Origin: Procambarus clarkii
Lineage: Eukaryota; Arthropoda; Malacostraca; Decapoda; Cambaridae
DNA length: 64,000 nt
Direction of reading: 5' to 3'
Assembly: GCF_040958095.1 (NCBI RefSeq)
Contig: NC_091172.1
Coordinates: 8,360,111 to 8,424,110 of the forward strand
This document shows, piece by piece, positions 52,653 to 64,000 of the stretch. The notes beneath the pieces were generated by a model. It saw nothing but the letters and a program-made list of their open reading frames with translations, ran no database searches and was not told the origin of the DNA. Position numbers and translations under genes: made by a program. The first letter of the stretch is position 1. Every line of letters begins with the position of its first letter.

Positions 52653-53539
52653 GAAGGTATCGACCACAAACGGGAGCAGCGATCAGAGAGGTGCTGTGGC
52701 CCCGGCCAGCACTTAGTGGCCCAGATCCGTCACAGTGAAGGTGCCCGGCCAGGAGCACAAGGCCCACTGCAGATAAGAAGAGGCAATAGAACAAAAATCC
52801 TGTGGATCGCGTACAAAGCCGCAGGCAGGCGAGTCCTCAGCTCCGAGGGTGAGACGAAGGATTTGCTCAATTGCATCCTTCTGAGTTTCCCCACGTGTCC
52901 TATTGGCTGACTCTTCTCCTTCATAGCTATGCTTCCTTCTTTATTATTCTTCTCCTTCACTTTCTTTCTATTCTTGAAAAATCTGCTCCACGATTTCTTT
53001 TCTTTTTAAACTTTTAGACTATAGGGATCATTGTGAATGGTGCTCTTGTTCCTAATAAAACGGCAAGCTAAAAACTGTTATCTTACATCAGTTCATCTGA
53101 AGTCTGTCCCTAAAAACTCATTTATTTGATGGGCATTTTATTAGTTTCCATGCTGAATTTAAATCATGCTTGTTACTGTATGAAGCAGGGCCAATTAACT
53201 GTTTAAATTAGAGCTTTTATATAGTCAGTTAACTAGATTTCACATATATGTATACGTTGAGCAATATGTTCCGAATGCAAGTGAGATAAGGACTGAATCA
53301 TCGCTAATCGAGTCATGTTCCTGAGACATGCTCAGCCAGCATGTTGCTGCTGTATGTTGAACGCCTATTGTTGTGCATAGTTGCTATCTTACAGTTGTCC
53401 ACAAAGTTGAGGAGCCTTTAGAATATTGGCCTTACATATAACACAACCACAACATCTCTCCGATATCGAAGGTTCTGATGTACTGACTAATCCAATCAGA
53501 ACGGGTCAAGACTTAAGATTAGTTTTCATGTGGTTCTCA
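52653..53539. other. Unassigned sequence
   Basis: No known motif in any frame. No repeat recognised. Confidence 0.4.
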
Positions 53540-53940
53540 CTGTTTAGAATTCGGATATATTAAAGGGTTGCAGGTAATCCATAAAAGTAGCAACCACTGA
53601 AGATGGGAGGGAACTTGTGCTTCATATAAGTTATGGTAACCCCTGCTGTATATAGGATATGAGAGGCCCCAGGCAGTCATTGCTGTAAGTTTGTGATTGA
53701 TGATTCTCATGGAAAAGAAAAACTGCAGTATATTAAGGTTAAAGGACAAGATGACATTCCTAATCAAAGGTACCGTTAATGTCTGATGCCACACAGCGGA
53801 GACGTTTAGCAAGAAATTAACAGCAGCAGCACCATCATTCCTGAAATTAAATTGCCAATTCGAAAAGATGATTGTAAAAACAAAAAAAGCTGTCATTTGC
53901 TGAGAAACTAATGTTTCGAGAATTTTATCAGTAAGTGAAA
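53540..53940 (-). mobile_element. Possible decayed LINE reverse-transcriptase piece
   Basis: The minus frame 54016-53537 has RLSLTDKILETLVSQQM, then WQFNFRNDGAAAVNFLLNVS and AVWHQTL, resembling the LINE reverse-transcriptase run ISLTxxxxKxLE...QFGFRxGxSTxxxL. Later ...VPSHLQWLLLLW could be a decayed VPQGSVLGPLLW. The first codons belong to the mini-element at 53944. Weak, based on spaced similarity only. Confidence 0.4.
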
Positions 53941-53943
53941 GGC

Positions 53944-54110
53944 GTTGATGACCAAACCACACATCAGAACATGGACCGAAACGACGACGTTTCGGTCCGT
54001 CCTGGACCATTCTCAAGTCGTGTGATGAACACGACTTGATAATGGTCCTGGACTGACCGAAACGTCGTCACTTCATCATCGTCTGATGTGTGGTTTGGTT
54101 TTTATATCTT
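53944..54110. mobile_element. Inverted pair of hammerhead-like mini-elements
   Basis: The left copy (53944-54020, minus orientation: 'acgtttcggtccgtcctgga', 'ccattctcaagtcg') and right copy (54028-54110, plus: 'cgacttgataatggtcctgg', 'actgaccgaaacgtcgtc') face each other around 'tgtgatgaac'. Outer ends are 'gaccaaaccacacatcag' and its near complement ending 'gtgtggtttggt'. It is the same mini-element as at 30.56 and 60.24 kb. Confidence 0.8.
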
Positions 54111-54900
54111 GAGCGACGTTATTGTGACTCATCGACTTAAAGGCGTTAAACAGGGCTGTAGTTACCGACCACTGAACGACTCGTCCTTCTATGGACTGGA
54201 GCTATATCTTCCTTCTTACACACAGGGAGGACGGAGCTCCATGAGCTCGGCAGGTTCTCACAGCTGCCTTAGTCTCCAGCTCACATTACCCGGCTCCTCT
54301 TCCTTACCAAAGTCGAGTTATTTAAGGAGGTGGTGAACATCATCAAGTTTAAAACCGTTATAGACAATTTTGACATAGTGCTTGGGTCAGTCTGTGGAGG
54401 TTGTGGCTATGAAGTAGTGACCTTCAACCTGGTAGCAAAATAGTTTGTAGGTTGGTGAGCCATTACTTGGATAGGGATTCCAACAGTCCCATCTTGTTAG
54501 TCAAGCTATTGCTTTATGTCCTGTCAATCTTTAGCCAGAGACCACTAGACTTAGGGTCCAACTCTTCTTCATGCTAGTTTTCTTCTTGTTTCTAATTACC
54601 ATCAGGAGACCACATTCATTTCGATCTTTTGTCCTTTGACGACAAGCTCGTCTGTGAGTACTTCACTTAGGAGAAGAGTACATTTTATATGTCCATACTT
54701 CGTATCTGTCCTCAGCTGCCACGTCACATCGCCAGCCAGCCGTGGCTGACCAGAAGGCTTGGTCGTGTACTCTTGCTGAGAAAAGCACAGGTGCAGGAGA
54801 CCCTGTATACGTGTCTCTCCTTCCCTCAACCTTTGCTTTTCCCCGTTCACAAGTGTCCTACGACTTATTCCCCTTCATATTTTATATAAATAATCTGCGC
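54111..54900. other. Unassigned sequence
   Basis: Short frames only, without motifs. Confidence 0.4.
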
Positions 54901-55020
54901 TAGGGAGTATGCTAGTTAACATCTCCGATGGTGTATATCCAACACAAGTCAAGCCTGGCCCCGGACCGGGCTTGGGGAGTAGAAGAACTCCCAGAAGTCC
55001 ATCAACCAGGTACAAAGCTC
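54901..55020 (+). repeat. Repeat fragment (retroelement tail type)
   Basis: 'gttaacatctccgatggtgt', 'ggaccgggcttggggagtag', 'aagaactcccagaagtccat', 'caaccaggtac' are words I recall as a common decapod repeat tail; the parent element is not known to me. Confidence 0.5.
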
Positions 55021-55450
55021 GTATATCTGAATTTTTGCCGACGACAAAATCAAGGAAGACTGCAGACAATTATAGGATGACCTTGATGAACACTAGAGAC
55101 ATGCACAAGGTAACTCTAGCAGAATATGGAAAGTTCGCAAATATTAGAACGATAAGAATCTATTTAAAGACACTTTTAAGGAAAACTATACAGCCTATGT
55201 GAGGCTGATACTGAACTACGTATACCATCAGTCTCTCCACACACAGCGAAGCAAACAAATTACTCTTAATAAGAGTGCAGAGGTTTCCAAGAGGACTGGT
55301 ACCAGAATTAAGAAGATTAAGCAACAATAACAGGTTTAAGTCTCTCAGTCTCATTACCCAAAAGCAGAAAAGAATTTGAGAAGACTTGATCACTCAATTT
55401 CAGACAGAGAAGGCAAAAAGACTCGGCGAACCAGGATGACTTCTTTAAAT
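55021..55450 (+). mobile_element. CR1-like LINE remnant, post-catalytic part
   Basis: Frames give DDKIKEDCRQL near 55038, FKENYTAYVRLILNY near 55172 and GLVPELRRLSNNRFKSLSL near 55295. They follow the order of LINE post-catalytic blocks, with several frame shifts. Old copy; it ends near the (CA)n tract. Confidence 0.6.
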
Positions 55451-55505
55451 TCAGAGAAAGTTAAATAAGAGGACACAGATGGATGCTCACACGAAACAAA
55501 GAAAG

Positions 55506-56494
<989 letters not shown>

Positions 56495-56729
56495 AGGATG
56501 GCGTGTTCTCTCTCTCTTCCCGTACGTGTGTTGTACATCAGCCAAATATAAGGGTTTAAGTTTCGGCTCAGTGTAAGTGCGGCGTCAGCAGAGCGGCGGC
56601 AACAGTTCCGCCGGCTGGCTGATAAGTTTCGGCTTATCCCATTTTTAGCGTCAGCACAATGCTAGGATTAACTTGAGTTCCTATTAAGTCTGTTGGCAAC
56701 CAAGTTATTTCCATAGGTGTGTAGTCCCT

Positions 56730-57260
56730 CAGCATATCTGAGCATAACTTCAGCATAGCTGAGCATATCTTCAGCATACCTGAGCATAACTTCAGCATAC
56801 CTGAGCATATCTTCAGCATGAGTATCCTCAGCATGAACAAATCAAGTCCCACATAGCTCAGCATGAACAATGAACAAGCGAGATTCGTTCATTTGATGCA
56901 TCACGTTAGTGTGATCTTTGTGTGTACCTCAGCATGTTCTCAGCATACTTGCAGCATACTTCAGCATGCTCAAAGTATACCTAACATGTCCTCAGCATAC
57001 TCCCAGCACACAACCCAACATCTGCAGCAAACGTTGGCATGCCCTCAGTAAGTCCTCAGCATACCCAATCCTGGTTTACCCAACTTCAGCATACCTCAAA
57101 ATGTCTGCCACATATCTGACCATGCTCGCAGCATAACCTAAAATGTTCACAGAATATCTCGTCAGCATAAATAAGCATTATCTCACCATGTTTTCGGCAT
57201 ACCTCAGCATGGCCAAGGCATATACATTTCAGCATGTTTTCAGAATATCCTCAGCCTAAG
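56730..57260. repeat. Degenerate 'ctcagcata' repeat
   Basis: Words such as 'tcagcatacctgagcataac' and 'cctcagcatgtt' recur at irregular spacing of about 17-25 bp over 0.5 kb. A short tail of the tRNA SINE ('gttcatttgatgcatcacgt', about 56888-56925) is embedded. A similar degenerate repeat occurs at 62640-62900. Confidence 0.75.
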
Positions 57261-57315
57261 AATATAGTAATAAATATACAGCCTGTTGGTACACACTATA
57301 AACCTTTTATCCAAT

Positions 57316-58084
<769 letters not shown>

Positions 58085-59510
58085 TGTGGTAGTAATTAAG
58101 AACAAAAGAATAAAGGTAACTGCAGAAGGCCAATTGGCCCATACGAGGCAACTCCTATTTATAACCACCCAATCCCACTCATATACATGTCTAACCCACG
58201 TTTGAAACAATAAAGGGACCCCACCTCCACCTCGCTACGCAGTAATTGGTTCCACAAAACAACAACCCTGTTACCGAACCAGTATTTATCGATGTCTATC
58301 CTAAATCTAAACTTATCCAATATATACTCATTGTTTCGTGTTCTGTATTGTGTTGATACTTTTAATACCCTTATAATAATAATAATTTAATTTAATTTAG
58401 GGGAGCCGGTCGGCAAAGCGGACACTGCACTTGTGATCCTGTGGTCCCGGCTTCGAACCCGGGCGCCGGCGAGAAACAATGGGCAGAGTTTCTTTCACCC
58501 TATGCTCCTGTTACCTAGCAGTAAAATAGGTACCTGGGTGTTAGTCAGCTGTCACGGGCTGCTTCCTGGGGGTGGGGGCCTGGTCGAGGACCGGGCCGCG
58601 GGGACACTAAAAAAAAAGCCCCGAAATCATCTCAAGATAACCCTATTAATATCCCCTTTGTTATGCCCTTTCATCCACTTGTATACCTTTATCATGTCAC
58701 CCCTAATTCTTCGCCTTTCTACAGAATGTAATTAATCTTTCTTCATATGACATATTTCTAATTTGGGGGATTAACTTTGTCATCCTACGCTGGACACGTT
58801 CTAGTGAATTTATATCCATTTTATAGTATGGCGACCAAACTGAACTGCATAATCTAAATGGGGCCTAACCAGAGCAAGATATAGCTGAAGAACAACACCA
58901 GGTGTCTTGTTACTAACGCTTCGATTAATAAATCCAAGTGTTCTATTTGCCTTAATATGAACATTTATGCATTGATTTTTGGGTTTTAAATTCTTACTAA
59001 CCATAACTCCCAGATCCCTGTCGCAATCTCAACACCATCTAGCTCGTATCTTGTAATTCTATCATCATTACCTAGCCTCAAAACCTTACATTTATCAGCA
59101 TTAAACTGCATCTGCCAATCTTTTGACCTTTTCAAAATAATATTTAGATCGTCTTGAAGTGATAGTGAGTCTTTTTCCGTGTTATTTCCCTTCCAATTTT
59201 TGGATCATCGGCAAATTTGCAAATATTGCTGTTCAAACCTGAATCTAAATCATTTATATATATGTTATACATTTCAGAGGTCCCAGGACAGAGCCTTGAG
59301 GTACTCCACTTACAACATTTTCCCAGTCTGACTTAACCCCATTTATACTAACTCTCTGTTTCCTCTGGTATAGCCATGCCCTAATCCAACTTAATATAGC
59401 ACCCCCAATTTCATGAGCCTCTATCTTTTTAATCAGTATTTCACGTGACACTGTATCAAAAGCTATGCTAAAGTCAAGGTACACAACATCACAAACCTTA
59501 CCACAATAAT
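58085..59510 (-). mobile_element. CR1-like LINE, reverse transcriptase to 3' end
   Basis: Minus strand from about 59484: YLDFSIAFDTVSREILIKKI, WLYQRKQRVSINGVKSDW and the VVSGVPQGSVLGPL block. After a break in the catalytic region: MVSKNLKPKNQCINVHIKAN, RTLGFINRSVSNKTPGVVLQ, LYLALVRPHLDYAV. The C-terminal block is split by a SINE (58400-58640) and resumes NTIQNTKHNEYILDKFRFRI. The 3' end near 58100-58190 holds the 'gtatgggccaattggccttc' and 'tgcagttacc' module also present in PLE tails. No endonuclease domain, so 5'-truncated. Confidence 0.85.
58400..58640 (+). repeat. tRNA-derived SINE inserted in LINE
   Basis: Head 'ggggagccggtcggcaaagc', B-box-like 'ccggcttcgaacccgggcg', then the complete body to 'aatcatctcaagataac'. 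It is close to 37947-38206. It separates the LINE blocks at 58640 and 58400; possible target duplications around 'accct' are imperfect. Confidence 0.88.
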
Positions 59511-60140
59511 GAATATCAATACGGCAGAATTAACAGAATTATGTTCACTTCGAATCGAAAAAGAATGTTAATACAGTGTTATAGATAAAAAAAATGTCGA
59601 CACATTAGCTTAAGCAAAACAGTGTTGACAGATTAGCATTAAGCAAATCAATGTCAGAACAAATTACAAACCAAGCAGTGTCAATGGCTTTGCATAAACA
59701 AAATATGTCCAAACATTATTATGTATAGATAGGTATTAACATTGAACATGTGTAAGTGTATTAAAACCGAATTTTCAGATGAAATGTACATCCTCTATGA
59801 AGTTGTAAACAATGTTCTTGAGAACATTTTTACAGCACGTTGATAATTGATGTAAGTTTCAACTGAGATTTTTTTTTTTAATACACTTACACAAGTACTA
59901 AGGGTCTTTCCTTCACCAACATTCAAGCTGCACTATGGCATTATAATACGTTTCTTCATTGACTGTCGTAAACAAACACATTACATGCGCAGTGTAAACG
60001 ATGGATTGCCCTCTTTACGTTGATAACTATGATCCATGAATTGACAATCATATACGCAGATAATTTATATAAACAAATATTAACAGTTATATATGTTATA
60101 GCAACATAACTATAATGAACACTTATCCATTTAAACAATT
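59511..60140. other. Unassigned AT-rich sequence
   Basis: A loose repeat of 'gcaaaacagtgttgacag'-like words at 59600-59720. No gene recognised. Confidence 0.4.
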
Positions 60141-62040
60141 CCTCAGTCAGGAAGTCTCTCGACTTCTAAAACCCACCGCGAAATGCAAACAATCTTAAAT
60201 TGTATACATACAGCTTGTGAGAGCCTTGGTCTTGTAATCAATGTTGACCAGACCACACACTAGAAGGTGAAGGGACGACGACGTTTCGGTCCGTCCTGGA
60301 CCATTCTCAAGTCGATTGTAATCAACGCTGCTAAAACCAAAATATTTAACAGACTAACTGGTAATCGCAAAAGTGGACCACAACAACTAAATATAGATAA
60401 CATATCAATAGACTATGTCTCTTCTTTCAGATACTGTACTATGGTGTCTCTGTCCCCTTGTACCTTAACTGCAGTCAATAATTTACGTCAACAATGTAGA
60501 GAGACTCAAGGCTCTCAGAACTGTAGTAGGGTACAGCCCTAAATACGGTGTTAATATTCGAATAGGGAAAATGATGTACCTAGCATATATAAGGTCTTTA
60601 ATAGACTATCATACATCATATTTAGTCCTGCAAAATGGTAAAAATATTGATAGACTGGAAACAATGGAAAATGAAGCCCTCAGAATTCTTATGATGGAAC
60701 TAAAGCTTCTGCGTGATAACAAAAGCATCATTGTGTCAGTTGAACTGTTAGAACACATACGCAATGGAACTAGTGAGTTTAATAGATTCAAAGACCAGCC
60801 ACTCATATTAACATGATGGGACTGCACGATGTATGTGAAGATGCAAGTGTACAGCACTTACTTCCACCCTGGCAGATAGTACCTTTTGACATCATGACCC
60901 CGGCATACCCCACCAAGACACTAATCACAAACAACCCTCATGCTCAGCTTGCTGCTAAATTAAGCACCCTAGAATACATTCACAATATACAAACTAAAAA
61001 TATCACACAGACCATATACACTGGCGGATCACTCAATACAGCCACAGGGAGGGCGGGAAGTGCTGTTATTGCTCATCAGCCCGTCGGCAGCACAGTTGAA
61101 AGGAATATAAGAGTTCATAACTGAGTATCCATAATGCAAGTTAATTTGGTAGCAATACTGGTAGCACTCGAACATATTGACAACACTGAAGTAGACAGCT
61201 TAATTATTTCTGACTCCCTTTCCTCACTATTAGTAATAAATAGTTTATATTCAAGAAATAACGTGGGTGTCTCCGAAGCCAGACATAGATATATAAACAT
61301 ACTTAATAAGGAGGTAAATATCAAAATATTGTGGATTCCTTCTCACATTCGTCAGCAGAAACATAATAAAGTTGACCCCCTTGCTAAGGTTACAGTATTG
61401 TTGAACGGAATCTTGAGTTATCAAATAGGTCCCTTAAAAGTGTCATTAGACGAGAATTCTCGAATGAATTTGAAGACGGCAGTACAGTGCAAAAGGGAAC
61501 TAGCAAATGAACAAATTGAACTAGCAGTTCCAGTTTGCACACCTTCACATTTGCATTGTTCATCACAATGAAATGTGTCAAGTAAAGCACGTGTTAGGCA
61601 CAAGTAACAAAATCCGCAGACTAACAGACGTTGTCTGCGGATTTTAATCTTAGACTAATCAGCTCGAATAAGACTTGGGTACAAGTATCTCTGGCAGTTG
61701 GACTTGTATAGGGATCTAGATGAAGTAAAATGCAAAGTGTGTAGACAAAGATATGGACACACACTTGAGCATTATATCTTAGACTAATCAAATTGAGCCC
61801 TTTAGATATAAATCTAAACACGCTGTATGAAGTGTCAAACCATCTTAATACCGAGGATAAAATATCTGAAATCCTGCAATGTATCCATATTTCGCTTCCA
61901 GTAGATAATCGACATATAAGATTAAGAAACAAGTAATGTATTGTGAAGACTAATAATAACAAACAGCAGCTCCCCTATAACCCTGTAATATCTCCAGAAC
62001 TCAAACAATTAAGTCTCAGTGACAAGATCTACCATTAATG
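60141..62040 (+). mobile_element. I-like LINE: RT end, RNase H and zinc-like tail
   Basis: Blocks in order: SKTHREMQTILNCIHTACES, then after the mini-element AAKTKIFNRLTGNRKSGPQQ; 60571-60813 AYIRSLIDYHTSYLVLQNGK, MENEALRILM; 60813-61124 FDIMTPAYPTK; RNase H pieces QTIYTGGSLNTATGRAGSAV, LIISDSLSSLLVINSLYSRN and ILWIPSHIRQQKHNKVDPLA; and near 61730 CKVCRQRYGHTLEHYI. The RNase H first aspartate position reads YTGGS instead of YTDGS, and the glutamate block reads VNLVAI. Several frame breaks. RNase H after the reverse transcriptase places it with I-like LINEs; the tail is the same block as at 4.4 and 33.9 kb. Confidence 0.85.
60242..60315 (-). mobile_element. 74-bp hammerhead-like mini-element with 10-bp target duplication
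   Basis: 'ttgtaatcaa' flanks it at 60232-60241 and 60316-60325. On the minus strand the insert reads 'tcgacttgagaatggtccag', 'gacggaccgaaacgtcgtcg', 'tcccttcaccttctagtgtg' and 'tggtctggtcaaca'. The core is TTGAGAA, extra T, stem II GGTCC/GGACC, GAAAC, then ACG-TCGT-CGTC as a possible 3-bp stem III with a GTC site. The host LINE frame reads CESLGLVINAAKTKIF across the site when insert and one duplicate are set aside. No coding capacity. Confidence 0.85.
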
Positions 62041-62204
62041 TATACTAATTAACTGTAAATACACTAAATATTGTATTGTTAAATATGTAAATACATTGCT
62101 ATTGAATTGGAACAATCTCTGTAACTGGCTGACATTATAATTATAAGGTGTGAAGAAGAGATGATATGGTGACCACAGTGAAGGTCCTACTCCAACTCTT
62201 ATAT

Positions 62205-62380
62205 GGCGTCCTCCTCCGCGACGGTCTCGCTTCATGCAGGTCGGCGTTCAATCCCCGACCGTCCAAGTGTTTGGGCACCATTCCTCCTCCCTGTCCGATC
62301 CCAAATCCTAATCCTGACCTCCTTCCCAGTGCTATATAGTCGTCATGGCTTGGCGCTTTCCCCTTGATAACTCCCCCTCC
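62205..62380 (+). repeat. tRNA-derived SINE, third family, copy 2
   Basis: 'gacggtctcgcttcatgcag', B-box-like 'ggcgttcaatccccgac', 'tgggcaccattcctcctccc', 'ccagtgctatatagtcgtca', 'ggcttggcgctttccccttg'. The tRNA 5' end is truncated. A C-run follows at 62387-62402. Confidence 0.78.
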
Positions 62381-62402
62381 TCCTTCCCCCCCCCCCCCCC
62401 CC

Positions 62403-62639
62403 ACACTGACGAGAGCGTTCGTGTGAGACTCAGTATTTATTATATTGGGAGTTGAGCCTTTAAATTCGAATTAAATATATTAATCTGATCTATATAAGTA
62501 TTGGATTTAATATCCACACCTCAGTTCATTAACGAGATTTCAGAGAACCATTTCAGTTACTCAACAGTCTTTTGTTGACACTGACGTGACGACAATTGTT
62601 CAGCATTCTCTTAATATATATTAAGTATACCGTTAATAC
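62403..62639. other. Unassigned spacer
   Basis: No recognised feature. Confidence 0.4.
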
Positions 62640-62900
62640 CTGTGTTGTATACTCTCAACACCTGCCAAGCATACTCCTCAAGACATGTTCAGCATACCAT
62701 GAACATGTGTTCAGCATACCATGAACACAGGTTCACAGCATACCTTCAACACATGTTCACAACATACCGTCAACATTCTAGCAGGCGTCCATAAGCATAT
62801 GCCTTCAACACACCTTTAATTATCATGAACACCCAGCATACCCTCAGCATATAAATACATTTAGCGTTCCCTCCACCTACCCTCAGCATCTCCTCCTTAT
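62640..62900. repeat. Degenerate 'ttcagcataccatgaaca' repeat
   Basis: Words 'ttcagcataccatgaaca', 'cacagcataccttcaacaca' recur about every 25-30 bp, like the region at 56.73-57.26 kb, suggesting a shared ancestral minisatellite. Confidence 0.65.
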
Positions 62901-64000
62901 CGTGCCTTTAGTGTCCCCTCCTCAGCGTGTCCTCAGCAATGTTAACCGTAAATATCTCCTTGGGTGGAGGCTGGGATCTCTCCCGCACAAATCCTCAGCA
63001 AATTGCAGGTCATGGCTGACAGTGCAAGTTTGTGGTCCAGTTAGGAAATGGTTCCCGGGGCGGTGAGCTGGACCCGGTCTGATTTTGACTGAGAATTTCT
63101 CAAAGAGGAGTAAAGCGGAGTGACTACACCAAGGGGAGGTAAACTGTCATCATTATACTTAGGGAGGTAAACTCTCACTGAAAAGTGACACTGTTGCACG
63201 TCACGTGGCACTGAAAAGGAGTGAAACTGCTTTCGCTATGGTGTTATAAGTTCACCGAGGGAGGAAGCTGCCATCACTGTTACCATACATACTCGGAGGT
63301 ATAACCTTCCATCATTACACTACCATACACCCACCGGGAGAATGAGCAGCATGTATTATACTTTAACTATGTAGGACTCGATCAGCGTGGTTTATGTAGG
63401 ACTGCACATGTGACATATATGTACAGTATGTACATACATGTATATATTAGTGTCAGTCTAGTGGCTGCCACGTCACATTGTCTGCTGACCAATATAATAA
63501 AATATTTGAGGGTTTAAACAACTCCTGACTCCGTTCTCTTTAGCGTGGAACAGTTTCTTCCAGCATCTGTTTAATTACCTGAGTCTACCTTCTGAAGGCC
63601 GTCTCCGCCGGTGAGGCCAGAGGTCGGGGCAGGCAGAGTTCCGCGTTGCATCACTTAAAATCTTCCTCACTCTTTCGTTTAACTTCGGCATTTCCGCCAA
63701 GTCTTCTCATTAATTTAGAAGTCATTCCTTCTCTGTTCCTCTCAAACACTCAGTTCCTCCCTCCCTCCTATTCCCTTCCTCTCCGTAAACCATCCATTCC
63801 CTCCATCCACCACCATTATGTTTCCACGAATTCTCCGCGATCTTCACTACTGTCCTGTTTCCTTCTTTAGTCTTTACTCTCTGCTTCCCCTTCCGCCCTC
63901 CGTTCTTCCCCCACCCCATACATATACACACTCTCTCTTTCTGTCTATCTGTCTGTCTGTCTCCCTCCCTCTCTCCGTCCATTCCCTGCCTCCCTCCCTC
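62901..64000. other. Unassigned sequence, CT-rich at the right end
   Basis: Imperfect 'gggaggtaaactgtcatcat' words recur at 63130-63310, a weak 35-50 bp repeat. From 63720 the DNA is CT-rich with 'ctgtctgtctgtctccctcc' near the end. No gene recognised. Confidence 0.5.

Noticed and set aside
53537-54016. 159-codon minus-strand host gene
   Set aside because: It starts inside the mini-element and its middle loosely follows a decayed LINE reverse transcriptase.

Overview
This window looks like repeat-dense, gene-poor nuclear DNA from a decapod crustacean, probably a crayfish or lobster relative. That assignment rests on recalled families rather than a search. The evidence is: several tRNA-derived SINEs whose bodies carry the 'caggtacctatttactgctaggtaacag' type segment typical of decapod genomes; CR1-like and RNase H-bearing LINEs; Penelope-like elements (PLEs); very long (TA)n, (CA)n, (GA)n and (CT)n tracts; and internal (TTAGG)n, the arthropod telomere unit. 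I find no host protein gene, no functional tRNA or rRNA gene and no CRISPR. Most long open frames are by-products of tandem repeats (TA as YIYI, GA as RERE, and the 24-, 25- and 30-bp minisatellites).

Layout. 1-6.2 kb: repeat remnants, a head-to-head SINE pair and LINE pieces. 6.29-14.44 kb: about 28 nearly identical copies of a 288-bp tRNA-like satellite. 14.48-17.66 kb: a second, 252-bp tRNA-like satellite whose two halves face each other as a giant inverted repeat. 17.7-23.9 kb: a mosaic of (TA)n tracts separating palindromic elements, four foldback elements carrying TTAGG runs, and PLE 5' pieces with hammerhead-ribozyme-like folds; a CR1-like LINE remnant and a 25-bp minisatellite lie inside it. 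25-31 kb: SINEs, two CR1-like LINEs in opposite orientation, and a PLE with reverse-transcriptase and GIY-YIG pieces. 32-40.9 kb: SINEs, LINE tails, a 30-bp and a 24-bp minisatellite. 42 kb: a single-unit palindrome of the 252-bp family. 43-58 kb: sparse SINE and LINE fossils and long microsatellites. 58-62 kb: two LINEs, one carrying a SINE and one carrying a 74-bp mini-element with a 10-bp target duplication.

How the parts relate. Two themes recur. First, different element families end at the same sequence point in (TA)n, as if (TA)n served as a 3' tail or a recombination site; several of these have become palindromes or arrays. Second, a three-way-fold motif resembling the hammerhead ribozyme of PLEs recurs in at least five different repeats, including one mini-element consisting of little else. 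These two themes are the best candidates for something undescribed. All function statements are inferred from the sequence alone.
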